The notes beneath the pieces were generated by a model. It saw only the letters and a list, made by a program, of their open reading frames with translations, had not been told where the DNA came from and did not search any database. From Uranotaenia lowii (Eukaryota; Arthropoda; Insecta; Diptera; Culicidae): 64,000 bases of DNA. The position numbers and the translations under genes were made by a program. The stretch spans positions 53,887,978 through 53,951,977 of the forward strand of contig NC_073691.1 of the NCBI RefSeq assembly GCF_029784155.1, written 5' to 3'. Shown here piece by piece: positions 1 to 12,480 of the stretch; the stretch's first letter is position 1, and each line of letters opens with the position of its first letter.

Positions 1-720
1 ACTGGAAACCGGAACCTGACGCCGAGAGTCTCTCGAGCCAAACAGGGGGGGACAATCAAACAGGGAACTACCTTTTCCCCGCGGGCTATCAATCGGTCCA
101 GATCGATGATGGCCTTTTCAGCAGCACCCAAACAACTTCTTCATCTTAAGAGATTTTTCACACACAACCCCCTTAAAAACAGCTTCCAAGCTGCAGCTGC
201 ACCGCACAAATCCGAATAGCAAACAAAAGCCTCAAACGCACTACACCTTTACTAAGCCTTAGTTTTGCTCCATTTAATGAAAGGATTCTTCTTCCCCAAT
301 TTTACAAGTTAGTTCGTGGGGGTCTGTCTGTCTGTCTTTCTGGCTGTCTCCGTGTGGTTCCGCGAATTTGGGTCGGTCTACTTGCCGTTACTTGCCCGGG
401 ACGAGTCGAAATCCGTACTGCCGAGCCGGGGCGTCCGGTGCCAGTTGAAAACCCTGTGCCAGTTGGTTGGGTCGAAGTTTTTCCCCGGACCCCCCATCAT
501 CAGTCCTACCATCAAACTCGGAAGAAAAGTTCTCTCTCGTTCTCCTAGAACTCACAGCCCCAAAAGAGAGACATCGATGCGGGGGGTGATTCGTGGAAAG
601 TTGTCGTTTGGGAGAGTGAGTTACTACAGAATCATCGGTGTGTTGTTTACCTTTGCAGCCTAGAGGCGCGTCACGGTTCGGTCTTAACCTTAAGGCAGAT
701 GAACGGGCGATAATCTACTC
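1..720. other. GC-richer, apparently non-repetitive block; no gene recognised
   Basis: This block is clearly richer in G and C than the following 12 kb and shows no match to the repeat families elsewhere in the window. Open frames on the plus strand (from about 316) lack any recognisable domain and read as low-information peptides. There is a strong donor-like GTGAGT near 615 and an acceptor-like TTTACCTTTGCAG ending near 659, but the implied intron of about 45 bp is shorter than usual for Diptera. It could be a 5' untranslated or regulatory piece of a host gene; that is inference only. Confidence 0.3.
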
Positions 721-1173
721 CCAATCTCCCCACTTTGAACTAGGTTTCTTTGAATTTTTCTACGCTTTCTGGAGAAAATACTCAGTTTTTTGAGGAAAAC
801 CACATGTTTGGGAGCGATTGAAGAATGCAGATGGGTATATTTTACAAAAAACTGGTCACCATCATTTGAAATTATTTTCACTCAAGAACACCAATTCAAT
901 CAATTTTCAATGCAGACAAAAAAAAACAGAAAAAACTGGAGTTGATTTGAAGGCAATGAACGCGTTGGGTGCCTATTAGAATTTGTAAGGGTTAAAAATT
1001 GAACGAGATTTTGTGGCTTTGTAGTCTCAATATTTCTATTCAAACTTTTTTTTTAATATGAAACATGTTAAGTCGAAACAAAACTTCAGAGGACATATTT
1101 TAGGTTTCCTGAGATGAAAATTGGTGGTATGAAAAAGCCATGGTGGTATGACTGCATCAATTAATAAGAATAA
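721..1173. other. AT-rich intergenic/intronic DNA, nothing recognised
   Basis: Homopolymer A and T runs and no open frame with protein-like composition. No repeat relationship to other parts of the window was seen. Confidence 0.4.
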
Positions 1174-2560
1174 TCTATATATATAAAAAGCAATTATCTG
1201 TATGTATGTTTGTTTGTTTGTTTGTTTGTTTGTTTGTTTGTCCTCTATAGACTCAGCCGTCTTAAGAGCTAGAGATCTGAAATTTGGCATGAATGCTCAT
1301 TAGGACCAGGAATGATGAAAAATGTTTTTAGATTTTTGGACGACCCCTTCTGAAGGGGATCGTCCATACAAGACAAATATTGTTTTCACGTTATTGACGT
1401 TATTTTCCGTCGGATTGTGATGAAAATTTGCACATGAGTGTTTTGAGAGACGAGCAATCGATTACAGTTATCAAATTTAGGTTCAGGGGTCGGCCAAAGG
1501 AGTCGTCCATATTCACTGATTAATGTTTTTGCGATATTGGTGTTATTATACACTGGATTGTGATGAAAATTTGCACATGAATGTTTTGAAAGACGAGCAG
1601 AAGTTTCGAATTGCGGATCAAAAGTCGGCTGAAGGAGTCGTCCATACCCAACTTTAATGTTTTTGCGATTTTGACGTTATTCTACATTGGATTGAGATGA
1701 AAATTTCTGCATAGGAGTTTTGAGGGACGCTCTTTTTCTTTCAGGTTTCAAATCTTGACTCAGGGGTCGGCAAAAGGGGTTATTATCTGTTCACTGTTTT
1801 TACGATATTCTCTTGATTGAGCATAGAATTGTAATGAAAATTGGCACATGGGAGTTTAACAGAAAAGATAATTGATTTCAGGTGTCAAGTTTTGAATCGT
1901 GGTCAAAAAAAAAGGCCGTCAATGTTAGTTGCTCACTGTTTTCGCGATATTGTCGTGATCATGCATCGGATTGAGATGAAAATGTTCAGATGAGGGTTAT
2001 AAACTATGAGCAATTGACTCCAGGTAGCATGTTCCGTGTCAAGGGTCGGCGAAAAGGGCGTCTATATTCACTGTTCACTGTTTTCAAGTTCCTGACGTTA
2101 TTTTACACATAATTTGAAAAGAAAAAATGGCACAAGGGAGTTTTGAGGAACGTAAAATTGGTTTCAATTAGATATCGAATTTCGGGCCATGGGACAGAAA
2201 AAGAGGGTTTCATTGAAAGTTCAGTGTTTTGTGCAATAATTTAGTTGGAGGCAGTTAATTGATACCAATTGAAGTGTGAAGGTCAAGCAAAAGAGTCGTG
2301 CACACAAACAAACAGTACATGTTTCTGCCATAATGTCTAGATTTTGCAACCGATCGAGAAGAAAACACTCTCACATAAATTTTAATAAAAGCCAATCAAC
2401 AGTTTAATTTGAATTTCAAGTAATAGTAATAGTAGCGACTTTAAACACTGTTGATTTTTTTTCCGCAAAATTGTCGAAGAATGTTTCGAATTCATTTTCT
2501 AAACTCATTTTGACTTACCAATGATTTAAAGCGAAACGAAGTTCGTACGGGTTCAGCTAG
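1174..2560 (+). mobile_element. Helitron-like non-autonomous element, copy 1
   Basis: The element begins TCTATATATATAAAAA just after an A and ends GGGTTCAGCTAG just before a T, which is the Helitron rule (5' TC, 3' CTAG, insertion between A and T, no target duplication). A short hairpin ACGA-AGT-TCGT lies about 12 bases before the CTAG end, as expected for a Helitron 3' end. The interior is a degenerate tandem array of about 138 bp whose landmark 'gatgaaaatttgcacatg' recurs near 1420, 1560, 1695, 1832 and 1975. No Rep/helicase coding is visible, so it is non-autonomous. Two other copies in the window share the termini and the array layout but are inverted. The superfamily call rests on termini alone. 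Confidence 0.55.
1207..1241 (+). repeat. (GTTT)n microsatellite
   Basis: About eight tandem copies of the tetranucleotide just inside the 5' end of the Helitron-like element. The other copies carry a (GACA)n/(GTCT)n tract at the equivalent place. Confidence 0.85.
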
Positions 2561-3238
2561 TAATTAATAAAAATAATGTTTGTTTTGATAGCTTTTATCT
2601 CAGTTACGAGTGATCACCCTTCCCAACCAAGCGCAAAAAAAAAACCCTCACGACAATGCTCGAATTTTTATCATAAGTCAGAACTTTTCCTAGATGATGT
2701 TTATTTTAATTTCTTAAGTGTTCCACTTCGTTGGAGTGTTTATCAACCAAAAAAAATTATTACTGACAGTCCCAACTTGGGACTCCTAAGGCTGATAAAA
2801 GTTGGTACTGCCGACTCAAACAGCTGGAATGTCAGCAAATAACTTTTGTTGAGATACTCAGAGTTTTGAGATTGATGAATATCTACTATATATGCCAGAG
2901 ATTTGTACTACGTATTGAAATGTAGAAGTAACTTTTTTGTAAAAATTGTCACTAAATACCCCTCCTACCAAAATTAACACGAGCAAATGGTTATGCATTT
3001 TGTATTTGTTTCAACTTTTGAGGTTTTCTGATCACTTTTAATGATCGGACAAATTTGAAAAATTCAAATAAGCCTTGGTCCTTTCAAAAGTTGCTAAAGA
3101 CGTTGAGTCTTTAAGTGTTAAGTTGCCTTTGTAGTAAGAAATTTTAAATGTAGAACTTTTTTTTTTGGTAGTAATCAGTTTACTCAGTATACACTTCAGA
3201 AGCCAGTTCGAATAATGAAATTTTATTTTGTCTACTAC
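2561..3238. other. AT-rich DNA, no gene
   Basis: One short open frame (2576-2842, +) has no recognisable domain and AT-driven composition. A G-rich tract (near 3259-3280) marks the start of the inverted-repeat territory that follows. Confidence 0.35.
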
Positions 3239-3239
3239 A

Positions 3240-6200
3240 GGCCGGTGCGAAGGACTTCCCCATGGGGGGTGGGGGGTGGTTTTGAAATTCAAATTAAGCT
3301 ATAAATAATAACAATACCAAAAATGCACAGTAATTAAAAAAATGGATTTCCAAAACCATTTTCTAACTCATGACCATCACAAAAAAATACTCGAAAATAA
3401 TCAATTTTACTGATAAAGTCAGACTTACAAATCAGATTCTGAAATTCAAATCAATGTTTTTTTTCCAGTAAGTCATACTAAAATTATCGAAAACAATGTC
3501 CCTTAGTCTGAACTATTATTCAGCTTGAAAATGAATTTAGACAGTCATGTTTACAGATTTGAAATCAAAATAAACACCACAAAATGAATACGAATTCAGT
3601 TTTTTTAAACCAGAATTTAAAACTTTGGAAATTAAAAGTTAAAATTATCAATTTGAAAAGATATTTAATATTGATTTGAAATGTGAAGTCATGATAAAGA
3701 AAAAAATATGACTTTTAAACTTCAGAAAATTTATAAAAAAAAAAAACACAAAACAGAGGATTGAATTCAATTTCGTAAAAAAAGGAAATGTTAATTTTAA
3801 CTTCATAAGTACCACTTATGAAAATCAGAAATAAAAGTATTTAAAAAAATCAAATTCTTGCAGTTTCTAAAATAAAAGGCAAAAAAGGTCATTTTTGAAG
3901 TTCGTAATCAAAACTTTACAATATTTCAATTAATCTTTGAAAGCTTAAACTGACAAAGTACTGGTTGTGATATTTGATGTTTAGAATAATTAATAAGGTC
4001 AGAACAAATATCAATTTCTCCATCCACCAAACCAGAAGGGGAGAAAAAATAAAATTTGATGAATTTTATGGAAATTTTTAAAAAATTGATTAAATATTCG
4101 AAAGATTACAAGATCAAAAAACAGATTGTGAAAGATGGTAGTTTTATGGCCTTTTGTTGTCTTGATTTTATTGCGTAATTTTTCAAATTACTTCATTTAT
4201 AAGTTTTGTGCAATGACATAGTATGCAGTTTAGTTGCATACAATCTTTCGTGCAATTTATTCCAATTTATTTGTTTTTCGCATTATTTTTATAATAACTC
4301 CCACCCCCCAAGCAACCACCCCCCCCCCCCCCCCCGCTCCTCGCGATGTTCCAACTTCGAGTGACAAAAGAAGGATTTGAAATTTGGTCTGGCCTAAGAA
4401 TCTGATAAAAGTATAAGAAATTGATTTTTTTTGTAAATATTGAAAGCACAAGTCAAATATTTGTTGAGTTAACATTGCGCAATAAAATTTTGCTTTTATG
4501 TTGATATGTTGAAAAATTTTCGAACTTTTTATACGGTTATTTAAAATATCACGATTGATTAAAAAAAAAGTCAAAAATATGTAAATTTCCATGCGCAGTT
4601 ATGTTGCCGTCAATTGAAATATTTGGTTTGACCCTTTTCAAAAATTACTTGGGAATGTATTTGATTTTTCTATCACCTCTTGTTTTGGTTGTATGGAGAT
4701 TATGAAGTTAAAAATGATTCAGAGTTGAGTGAAATCAATCATTGATGTTTACAGAACTAACAAATTTACACGAAAGATAAGAAATCAGATTAAGAATTTG
4801 TTTATTATGCATAATTGACTCAAGCAAAAATATTTTATATCTGCCAAAGAATTCTTCTTTGAGTTTCATAGTTTGTCATCACGCCAAAAATTCAGAAGGA
4901 GAATGGAAAAAATAGATAGCTGATAAACCTTTATAGAAACTGAGAAATTCTAATACGTTTTGGAAAATTAATTCGAACAAAAAAAAATCTTTTATTTTTG
5001 ATATCACAATAGAATGTTTTAAGTTCTTGTATTTAAAAGAATTCAGTTTATTAAACAACTTAGTTGAAGACTGCACCACGTGTTGCTCACCAAAATATTT
5101 ACGATTTATTCTGGTTTTAAATTTCTTGGAAATTTCGTCGAATATTTAAATTTTCGTAGAACTGGAAATAACCAAAAGAACCATTATGTTACACTTTGTA
5201 AGAAGTCAATTTACTCGAAGGTTTTTACTAGAAGAGCATTACTTCTATCGATATAGCCAACAAACGAAATTATCATTAAATCTTAATTTTTAGGTAATTT
5301 AACCAAATTTTATTGTTGGTTTTTATTTTTCTAATAAATTTATCAAAATTTAAAGTCATACTAATAAACTTCGATAAAATATCTTTTCAAAGTTTACCTT
5401 TATTTTTCACTGCTGAATTCTGTGTTCTGATTACATGATCTTTTTGAACAATATATTTATATTGCCCATTTTTAAATATGAAACATTTATTTTTATTACT
5501 TTTATTCATCCTTTTTGTATCGATCATTATTATTAACCTTTAAAAACTTCGAAAAATGATTCGGAGTATCAAAAGCTTAATTTAAATGCGCAATTTAAAC
5601 TTAATTTGTATTTCCCTTGTGCTTTCAATATTAAGAAGTTCTAAATTAAAACAAAGCTTGAAACTTCCTTTTTCTATTTTTATCAGTTTTGTTTCTGTGC
5701 ATTCAATAAATTAACCTTTTACCAACCTGTACTTTATCAGTGATGATGAATTTAAAATGATGAATTTTAAGTATGCAAAGTTATTATTGTGAGCTTAATG
5801 AAATACAAACTTTCAAAGCCTTTTAAATATATAACTGGAAAAGTTTGAATATAAAAAAAGATTTTCGTTTTGAAATAAATTTTAACAAGCATCTTCTTGT
5901 TTCGAATGAATTCTCTGAAACTCAAAAATGGATATTTTCCCCTTTTGGATTATTCATATTTCAAATTATGATTCAAATTTTGAATTCAAATTGAAAATAT
6001 TGTAGTGAAATTGTTCAGTCAACCTTTCACTTGAATATTAAGAAAAGAAAGGAAATTATATAATTTATAATAAACTATAATTTGAATTTTGTCAAATAAT
6101 TTTAAATTTAACCATGATTGTGACCTGATTTGATTTTTTTATTTGGATTTGAACCCTTTTAAATCTGTTGTAATATTTGATATATGGTATATTTCTGAGC

Positions 6201-6480
6201 ACTAATGCTTATGCCTGAAGCTTCAAATTCCGATACCATTCCAAATTTTAAATCGCATTCGTTTTCTGGTGTCTCAAAAATATTTACTTAACATTTTTTA
6301 AGAATAAGAATCATCATTTTGAAAAATTTATTTAAAACTTCCGGAAATAAAATGGTTTTGAAACTTTGATTCTGATTTATTATTAAACGTATCAATAACT
6401 TTTTTCATGAGTTTGAATATTGGTCATAAGTTTGAAAATGGGTTGCATTTTTGGTATTGTTATTATTTCAAGCCTCCCAT
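3240..6480. repeat. Diverged long inverted repeat (fold-back) territory, very AT-rich
   Basis: An exact 23-bp inverted match joins 3305-3327 and 6444-6466. Weaker matching continues inward (for example the 'aaccatttt' and 'aatcagattctgaaa' words of the left side find complementary counterparts near 6345-6380). The 3.1 kb between has no protein-like frame. This is consistent with an old fold-back transposon whose arms have decayed, similar in style to the better preserved fold-back elements at 9.1, 14.7, 17.1 and 19.0 kb. The exact ends are not resolved. Confidence 0.4.
4319..4335 (+). repeat. C17 homopolymer within a C-rich tract
   Basis: Seventeen consecutive C bases, preceded by 'ccaccccccaagcaacca'. 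A poly(C) run of this length is unusual in DNA this AT-rich, and its length is prone to sequencing error. Confidence 0.9.
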
Positions 6481-7074
6481 TAACGTGTCTTTCGCATGGT
6501 CCTGTTTGCATCATTATGTGGAGGATAGAAAAGCATCTTAACCCTTCATTTCATGATTTTTTATTTTTCCTTAAAAATCATTTAAAACAGTTGTAACAGT
6601 AAACAGTAAACAAAGGGTTAAATATAAATAATCAATCAGCAATGGACGAAGATCTTTACAAAAGCTTAATTTCCGGATCCAGAATAAGCAGCATTGAAAC
6701 CTTAATGATTCATCTTAATTACAAAAAGTTGTTTTTAATAATTAAATTCAATACGGATGTAGAAAAACATAGCTGATTAGGCTCATGACCTCACGATAGA
6801 TGAAGTTTTTTTTTTGCTACCTATTAGTGAGTTTTGTTTGAAAAAAAAAATCAATTTCAAAACAAGTTTTGGGTTAATAATACACAAAAATATGGATGTA
6901 TTTTCGGTTGATTTAATCCCTCTGGAATACTGTTTAAATATGAATAAAAAAAAAACAGAAATAAATACAAAATCGCGCATATTTTATTGAAATCATGATA
7001 GGTGCCATTCTTAAATAATTTTCACCTCTATCATTCCCATTTCTAACAGAATGATATCAAGCATGGCTGAAGGA
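6481..7074. other. AT-rich DNA, nothing recognised
   Basis: No protein-like frame, no RNA-gene signal and no match to another part of the window was found. Confidence 0.35.
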
Positions 7075-7480
7075 ACGGGGGCTGGGGGGTTTGTAAGTTA
7101 ACTCCCGCCCCTTGAGGATCCAAAAATCCAAGCGGAATGTTCTTCTCTGAACTCAAAATTTCAAATTCTTAATAAAATTTTTATAATCGACTAAAATGAT
7201 TCAAGAGTTATAATCCCAAATCAGAACCAAAGCCAAAACCTCGAAATCTTATTTCAGGTCCACAATTCTACTACACATTTCCAAAGAATGTCTCACTTGT
7301 TGATAGAAATTCAGTCCCGAAAATCAAATTTCAATTAGATAAGATTTAGTTTGCCAGTTTACCCGGATGATTATGTTTACATAATTTGCATAAACAAACG
7401 AAAATTTAAAAGATTCGTAAGCTATAGAATCTTGCGTCCAAATTTTTTGAGCAATTTTTTTTTAAAAAGAACATGAACGA
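7075..7480 (+). repeat. Dispersed repeat family E, copy 1
   Basis: Matches 43935-44340 in the same orientation. Shared landmarks in order are a 'taactcccgcccc'/'taaccccctc' start, 'cctcgaaatct', 'caggtcc', 'tctcacttgttg' and 'tcttgcgt'. There is no coding. The G/C-rich opening resembles the G-rich starts near 3259 and 17985, so further diverged members may exist. The family is not recognised by name. Confidence 0.5.
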
Positions 7481-7789
7481 TTTTTAAGAAACCTAAAATA
7501 TGATAAAAAATCTACTGATTGGTTTTAATGCAAAACACAGGTTTTTATGTGCTTTTTTTCATGATTTTTATTAAACAATTTCGATTTTGGTGGATATTTT
7601 GTAAAATCTTCCTTTATTGCACCGCCCGGATATAAGCGGAAAATATCTGTTAAGTTTATAAACTAATTAAATTAATATAATGTAGGGTTACCGTATCCTG
7701 GAACATCAAAAAAAGTACATTGCATAATATTTCAAAAATTTAGAAAAAACCATCATTAATCTACTGCCAATGTGACTGACATTATAATT
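7481..7789. other. AT-rich spacer
   Basis: No feature recognised between the family E repeat and the following MITE. Confidence 0.35.
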
Positions 7790-8048
7790 GAGGCCCTTGA
7801 AGCCAAAGGGGTATAAGTGCATAAAAGGTTATTAAGAGAAAACACGCTTTCAAATTGTTGGGTTTTCCATTTTCCATATATTTTTCGAGAATTTGCATTT
7901 TTCTACCGAATGTAAAAGAATGTAAATAAAATTATTAAAAATCTGAAAAAATCATCAAATATAGTTCGAAATGTGACAAATCGTTTGGCATCATTAACTC
8001 AAAATCGACCATTTTGTCACTTATACCCTTTTTGCTCTGAGACTCTCA
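7790..8048 (+). mobile_element. MITE family B, copy 1
   Basis: Imperfect terminal inverted repeats of about 35 bp: GAGGCCCTTGAAGCC...GGGTATAAGTG on the left and the complement of CACTTATACCC...GAGACTCTC on the right. The interior ('tcgagaatttgcatttttctaccg', 'tcaaaatcgaccattttgtcac') matches a second copy at 52276-52517 nested in a hAT element. At 0.26 kb it has no coding capacity. The superfamily is unknown; the second copy is flanked by TA on both sides. Confidence 0.6.
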
Positions 8049-9133
8049 ATTGTGATTTTTTCTTAAGACACTTTTATGCTTTTAAAAATGAAACTGTAAT
8101 CAATACTTTCAACCACGTTCTCGTTATTTTTAAATGAAAAGTCAACGGCTCAATTTTGTTGGATTCTTCGAAGGTAGAGAATGATTTTTATTTTATTTTA
8201 TTCCGCGAAAACATACGTTTCATTTTTGCTAGAACATTGTTTCGGATTTATGCGCTTTCTATTCGTGAAACAATTTTCTGTTGTGCATATTTCCTACTTT
8301 TTGAACACTTATTGCATATTCAAAGGCGTTGATTTTCATATAAGTTTAAATCGAACATTTCTTGAAATACATGAGTTTGAAACATGTTGGATTTGATTCA
8401 TAGAAAAGTCTGGCCAATCAAGTATTAAACTTATTCTTAACGGAAAATTCCGATTTCAATTGATTCGTGATGCCTTCTATTTTTAGTCATAGTTTGGAAA
8501 ATATAACAAAGAAAGCAAAACTGATGTATGCAACATTTCAAGCATAAACAGTTGAATTTTTATCCGAATTCTGGAACACATGAGATCATGAAATTCTTGA
8601 ACTGTAAGTAAAAAGTTATTCTTTCAACAAAAAAAGAGTACATACCGTAAAGTTTCACAAAAATAGAGTCTGCTAATTTCTTGATAAAGAAAAATATATG
8701 GACCCTGAAAAGAGTACCTTTGGGATCCCTAGCATAATGTGATCAGATTACGGACTCTCTATTGTGTTTTTTAGTTTTGAAATCCAGTTCGGATTATCAT
8801 TAGATTCGAATCTTGGTTTTGCATTTGAAATCTCAACTAGGTGCGTTTTCCAAATTTGAAACTTATCATATCGGAATGTGAAAATTTCGAAAAATTAAAA
8901 TTACAATTTTTCAATTTTTGATTTTTTTTGCAGGATTGGAACTTAAGAAAGTTTCTTAATGGTGATCCGAAATGAAAAAAAATCAAACCAGTTTCATCAT
9001 TCGCAAGTTTTATTAAGATTTACAAATTGATTTACAAATAAATAACTGAAGAAAGAATTTATATTGAAAAGTGAAAATCCAGAATTTGAATAAGAGATTT
9101 CTGGTTGAGGGGTTTGAATGAAATTTCGCTTGT
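8049..9133. other. AT-rich DNA, nothing recognised
   Basis: One plus-strand open frame (8181-8396) has no domain and lies in AT-rich sequence. No repeat or RNA gene was recognised. Confidence 0.35.
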
Positions 9134-9137
9134 TTAA

Positions 9138-10947
9138 CACTAAACATACCGACACTTTGTATATACCTATTCATACCGCGAGCGGTCAAATGACGGCAAA
9201 CACCGTTTTCGCTAAAACTCCCTTGTTTCTCAACCGATTTCTACCAAATTTATAGTTTTGAAAAGCTTATAACTCGACTCAAATATGTTTCTCAGACAAT
9301 TTTCAGCTACAATCAATAACTTTAAAGTTATTTACAGTACAAGAAAAATTTTATGAAAAAACATGCTTCAGGAAAAAGGTTGTAAATCAGTTATTAAGTG
9401 CTCGAAAAAAATTTCACTTAGTGCCTGAGAAAGCTGAAGTTAGAAGCTATATGTTGCACATATGGAAAATTTTTTTAAAAATTTTCTAAGATCATGGCCA
9501 CAAAAAATGTAAAAAAGTTGTGTAAAACCCGTACTTTTCAATCAATCAACTGCCAAAGCTGTTCCTGTTACAGTAGAAAATTTTGAAAAAGTGAATTGAA
9601 AAGTAGACGTAATTTGTCACATTTTGGCATCTTTAGATTTTTAAAATACTATATACATAATTTTTGACGGCTTTTCAAAGGTAGTTGTTTTGCGAACTTT
9701 TTGTGAATCTGGATTTTCTGAGACAATCCCTACAACCAAATTCAGCTTTGCACTGGATTTTGTGTACGTTAACGTATAGTTTAGGCAATAAAACTATATG
9801 CAAAAGAAAGCTTATTTCATACCGGTTCTAGTGATGTAACTGCATTGGCGGTGCAATGCTTTACAAAAATATAATAAATATATTTCTGAAAGTAAAACCA
9901 GAAAATTTGAGCGAATGCTCGTTTGTTTTTTCGTTTCCTTTCACCCGTCTTCGTGTGTTAAATAGCTTTGAGATATTACCATCCACTGCGCCCGTCTGCC
10001 AAGCAAGAATTTGTGCTGACTTCTCAAAATTCAGAAAATAGTTCACTGTTTTATTTATCAAATTTTTTCCAAGCATTGCACCGCCAATGCAGTTACATCA
10101 CTAGAACCGGTATGAAATAAGCTTTCTTTTGCATATAGTTTTATTGCCTAAACTTAACGTTAACGTACTCAAAATCCAGTGCAAAGCTTAGCTTAGGTGT
10201 AGGAATTGTCTTAGAAAATCCAAATTGATAAAAAGTTCGAAAAACAGCTACCTTTGAAAAGTCGTCATAAATTATGTTCTTCGTATTTCAAAAATCTAAA
10301 GATGCCAAAATGTGACAAATTACGTCTACTTTTCAATTCACTTTTTCAAAATTTTCTACTGTAACAGGAACAGCTTTGGCAGTTGATTGATTGAAAAGTA
10401 CGGGTTTTACACAACTTTTTTACATTTTTTGTGGCCATGATCTTAGAAAATTTTTAAAAAAATTTTCCATATGTGCAACATATAGCTTCTAACTTCAGCT
10501 TTCTCAGGCACTAAGTGAAATTTTTTTCGAGCACTCAATAACTGATTTACAACCTTTTTCCTGAAGCATGTTTTTTCATAAAATTTTTCTTGTACTGTGA
10601 ATAACTTTAAAGTTATTGATTGTAACTGAAAATTGTCTGAGAAACATATTTGAGTCGAGTTATAAGCTTTTCAAAACTATAAATTTGGTAGAAATCGGTT
10701 GAGAAACAAGGGAGTTTTAGCGAAAACGGTGTTTGCCGTCATTTGACCGCTCGTGGTATGAATAGGTATACCACATACGTTATTCGAAAACCGTAACACT
10801 TAAAAAAAATTTAAAAACGCAAAAATACTTGCATTTCAAAAACAAAAATAGTCCTGTCGTTAAATTTGCGAAAAAACAATTATATAAGGCGTAATCATCG
10901 TTTAAAGTTCAAAAACCGTCATTTGACCGCATCCGGTACGTTTAGTG
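9138..10947. mobile_element. Fold-back element with TTAA target sites (piggyBac-like, non-autonomous)
   Basis: The termini are CACTAAACATACCG on the left and the complement of CGGTACGTTTAGTG on the right, each abutting TTAA (9134-9137 and 10948-10951), which is the piggyBac target signature. The arms are very long: 9138-9861 pairs with about 10071-10947 around a loop of about 209 bp. The inner arm ends are near-perfect complements beginning at the ACCGGTTCTAGTGATG word (9821). The right arm holds about 165 bp extra near 10765-10928. No transposase is present; small frames in the loop are spurious. A second, one-sided piece lies at 22514-23062. The arms would form a long hairpin if transcribed. 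Confidence 0.7.
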
Positions 10948-10951
10948 TTAA

Positions 10952-11583
10952 GTAAAAGTTAAAGTTTAAGTTTATTATTCGAAATTACGGTAACCTCAAA
11001 GGTCCATATAACTGTTATACAAGGTCAAGGATAGTATTATATCTTGTTATTTCATAATTGAAAGAATTTTTTTTTTAAACTCAGAATAAAAATTCGTAGT
11101 CAGATTCGAAATTCAGATTTTGAATTCAGGTTCAAAAGGCAGGATGCATATCCGGAGTTCAAATAAAAAAAATAGATCAGGCAAGTTGAACTTGAATTTA
11201 AATCAATTTTTATAGACAAGATAAATATATAAATGTGAGAATTTCATTAAAAATTCAAATTGTAGGAGATCGCAATTTCATAGCTTTATTCTTGATTCAA
11301 TTTTTTTTTTATTGAATCAGATTCAGTTTGGAAACACAAACCAGCAAAAACCATGAATTTTAAAACAAAATTTGGATTCCTTTTGAACATTACATTTATT
11401 GAAAAATATTTATCGAAACTTTAGAAAAATATTCAAAGGATTCACTTATTATAACATAAATTATTTTCTATTGATCAGGGGACTTCTACTTTATTTCAAG
11501 CGAAAATCAAGCTGTAAATGTATTTTATTGGTTTTCATATTGCAAATAAAAGTCATACATCGTCTTAGCCGATTAAGGCTTTG
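10952..11583. other. AT-rich DNA, nothing recognised
   Basis: No coding or repeat signal was found. Confidence 0.35.
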
Positions 11584-11809
11584 GAGCATCGGCAGCGGTA
11601 GGTGCTATGCCAGGAGTTATCCCAGGTCCTAAATATTCTTAATTTTGCAAGCTATTTGCGCACCGGTAAGTGCTAAATTCCCCCCTGCTTCGCTCCTGAT
11701 GACACCCAGGAGCTAGATAGCACCTCGTTTGAAACCCATGGGTGCGGTGTGGAGGTGTGAAAACTAGGTGCTATTATAGCTTTGACACCCAATCGCTGCT
11801 GATGCCTTA
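11584..11809. mobile_element. Small TIR element (MITE), GC-richer
   Basis: A GC-rich 226-bp island bounded by imperfect inverted ends: GCATCGGCAGCGGTAGGTGC on the left and the complement of GACACCCAATCGCTGCTGAT on the right. The word 'aggtgctat' also recurs internally (near 11600 and 11766). There is no coding capacity. No second copy was seen in this window. Confidence 0.45.
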
Positions 11810-12480
11810 CAGACTGAATAAATTATTCAAATCTGCTTAGTTTTTAAAAAACCAAGTTTCTCACTAAAATTTAAAATTTTGTTCGACTTTAAAATTAAAA
11901 ATCGAATCTGATTTGAACCGTGAAGATAATTTGAATTTTTAATTTCTAAATATTTTTTGGTTTGAAATAATTTGGTTATTAAAGGATAATTTCTGTGGAT
12001 TCAAAAAGTTATTCTCTAAAATAAAACCTTAAAAATTCATTATTTATAATTTGAATCTTTATAAAAAAATGCATTCAAGGACTTAATTTCGAAGTAAGGA
12101 AAAGTGAAGTTGTAGTTTTTTATAACTAAAATAACAACTTCACTATTAAAGTAAAACAACTCAAATCTGAATAATTATATAGAACCTACACATTTTTATA
12201 ACCTTCAAGTACGAATTGTTCAAGCTAAACTGATATGAGAAAAATTTGTCACCAGATAACAGGAATTGCTGCACGCAGGTATTCGAGGATAAGGTATAGA
12301 AATTATTAAGTAGATATCTTACACTTATAATTTGCGGAATGCAAAACAAAGGATTTGGTTTTGAAGCTATGATGCTTTCGGTAATCAGAAATGAACACGT
12401 GTATTTTTCAAAGCTTTTTTTTATTTTCCTGATATGCATAAATTCTGAAAAAAAACTATTTGTTTGGATATCTGCATCAT
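11810..12480. other. AT-rich DNA, nothing recognised
   Basis: Short opposing open frames around 12161-12524 have no domain and shadow each other. Confidence 0.3.

Noticed and set aside
615..660. Possible mini-intron (GTGAGT...TTTGCAG)
   Set aside because: About 45 bp is below the usual dipteran minimum, and no coding continuity joins the two sides.
316..663. 115-codon plus-strand open frame in the first GC-richer block
   Set aside because: No domain, a competing frame overlaps, and composition is not protein-like. It was kept only as an unassigned block.
1420..2000. CRISPR-like array (regularly spaced repeats)
   Set aside because: The repeats are degenerate ~138-bp tandem units in a eukaryotic transposon, without short identical repeats and unique spacers.
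9856..10076. Open frames in the loop of the TTAA fold-back element as a transposase remnant
   Set aside because: Too short, with no DDE or zinc motif. They lie on both strands symmetrically because of the palindrome.
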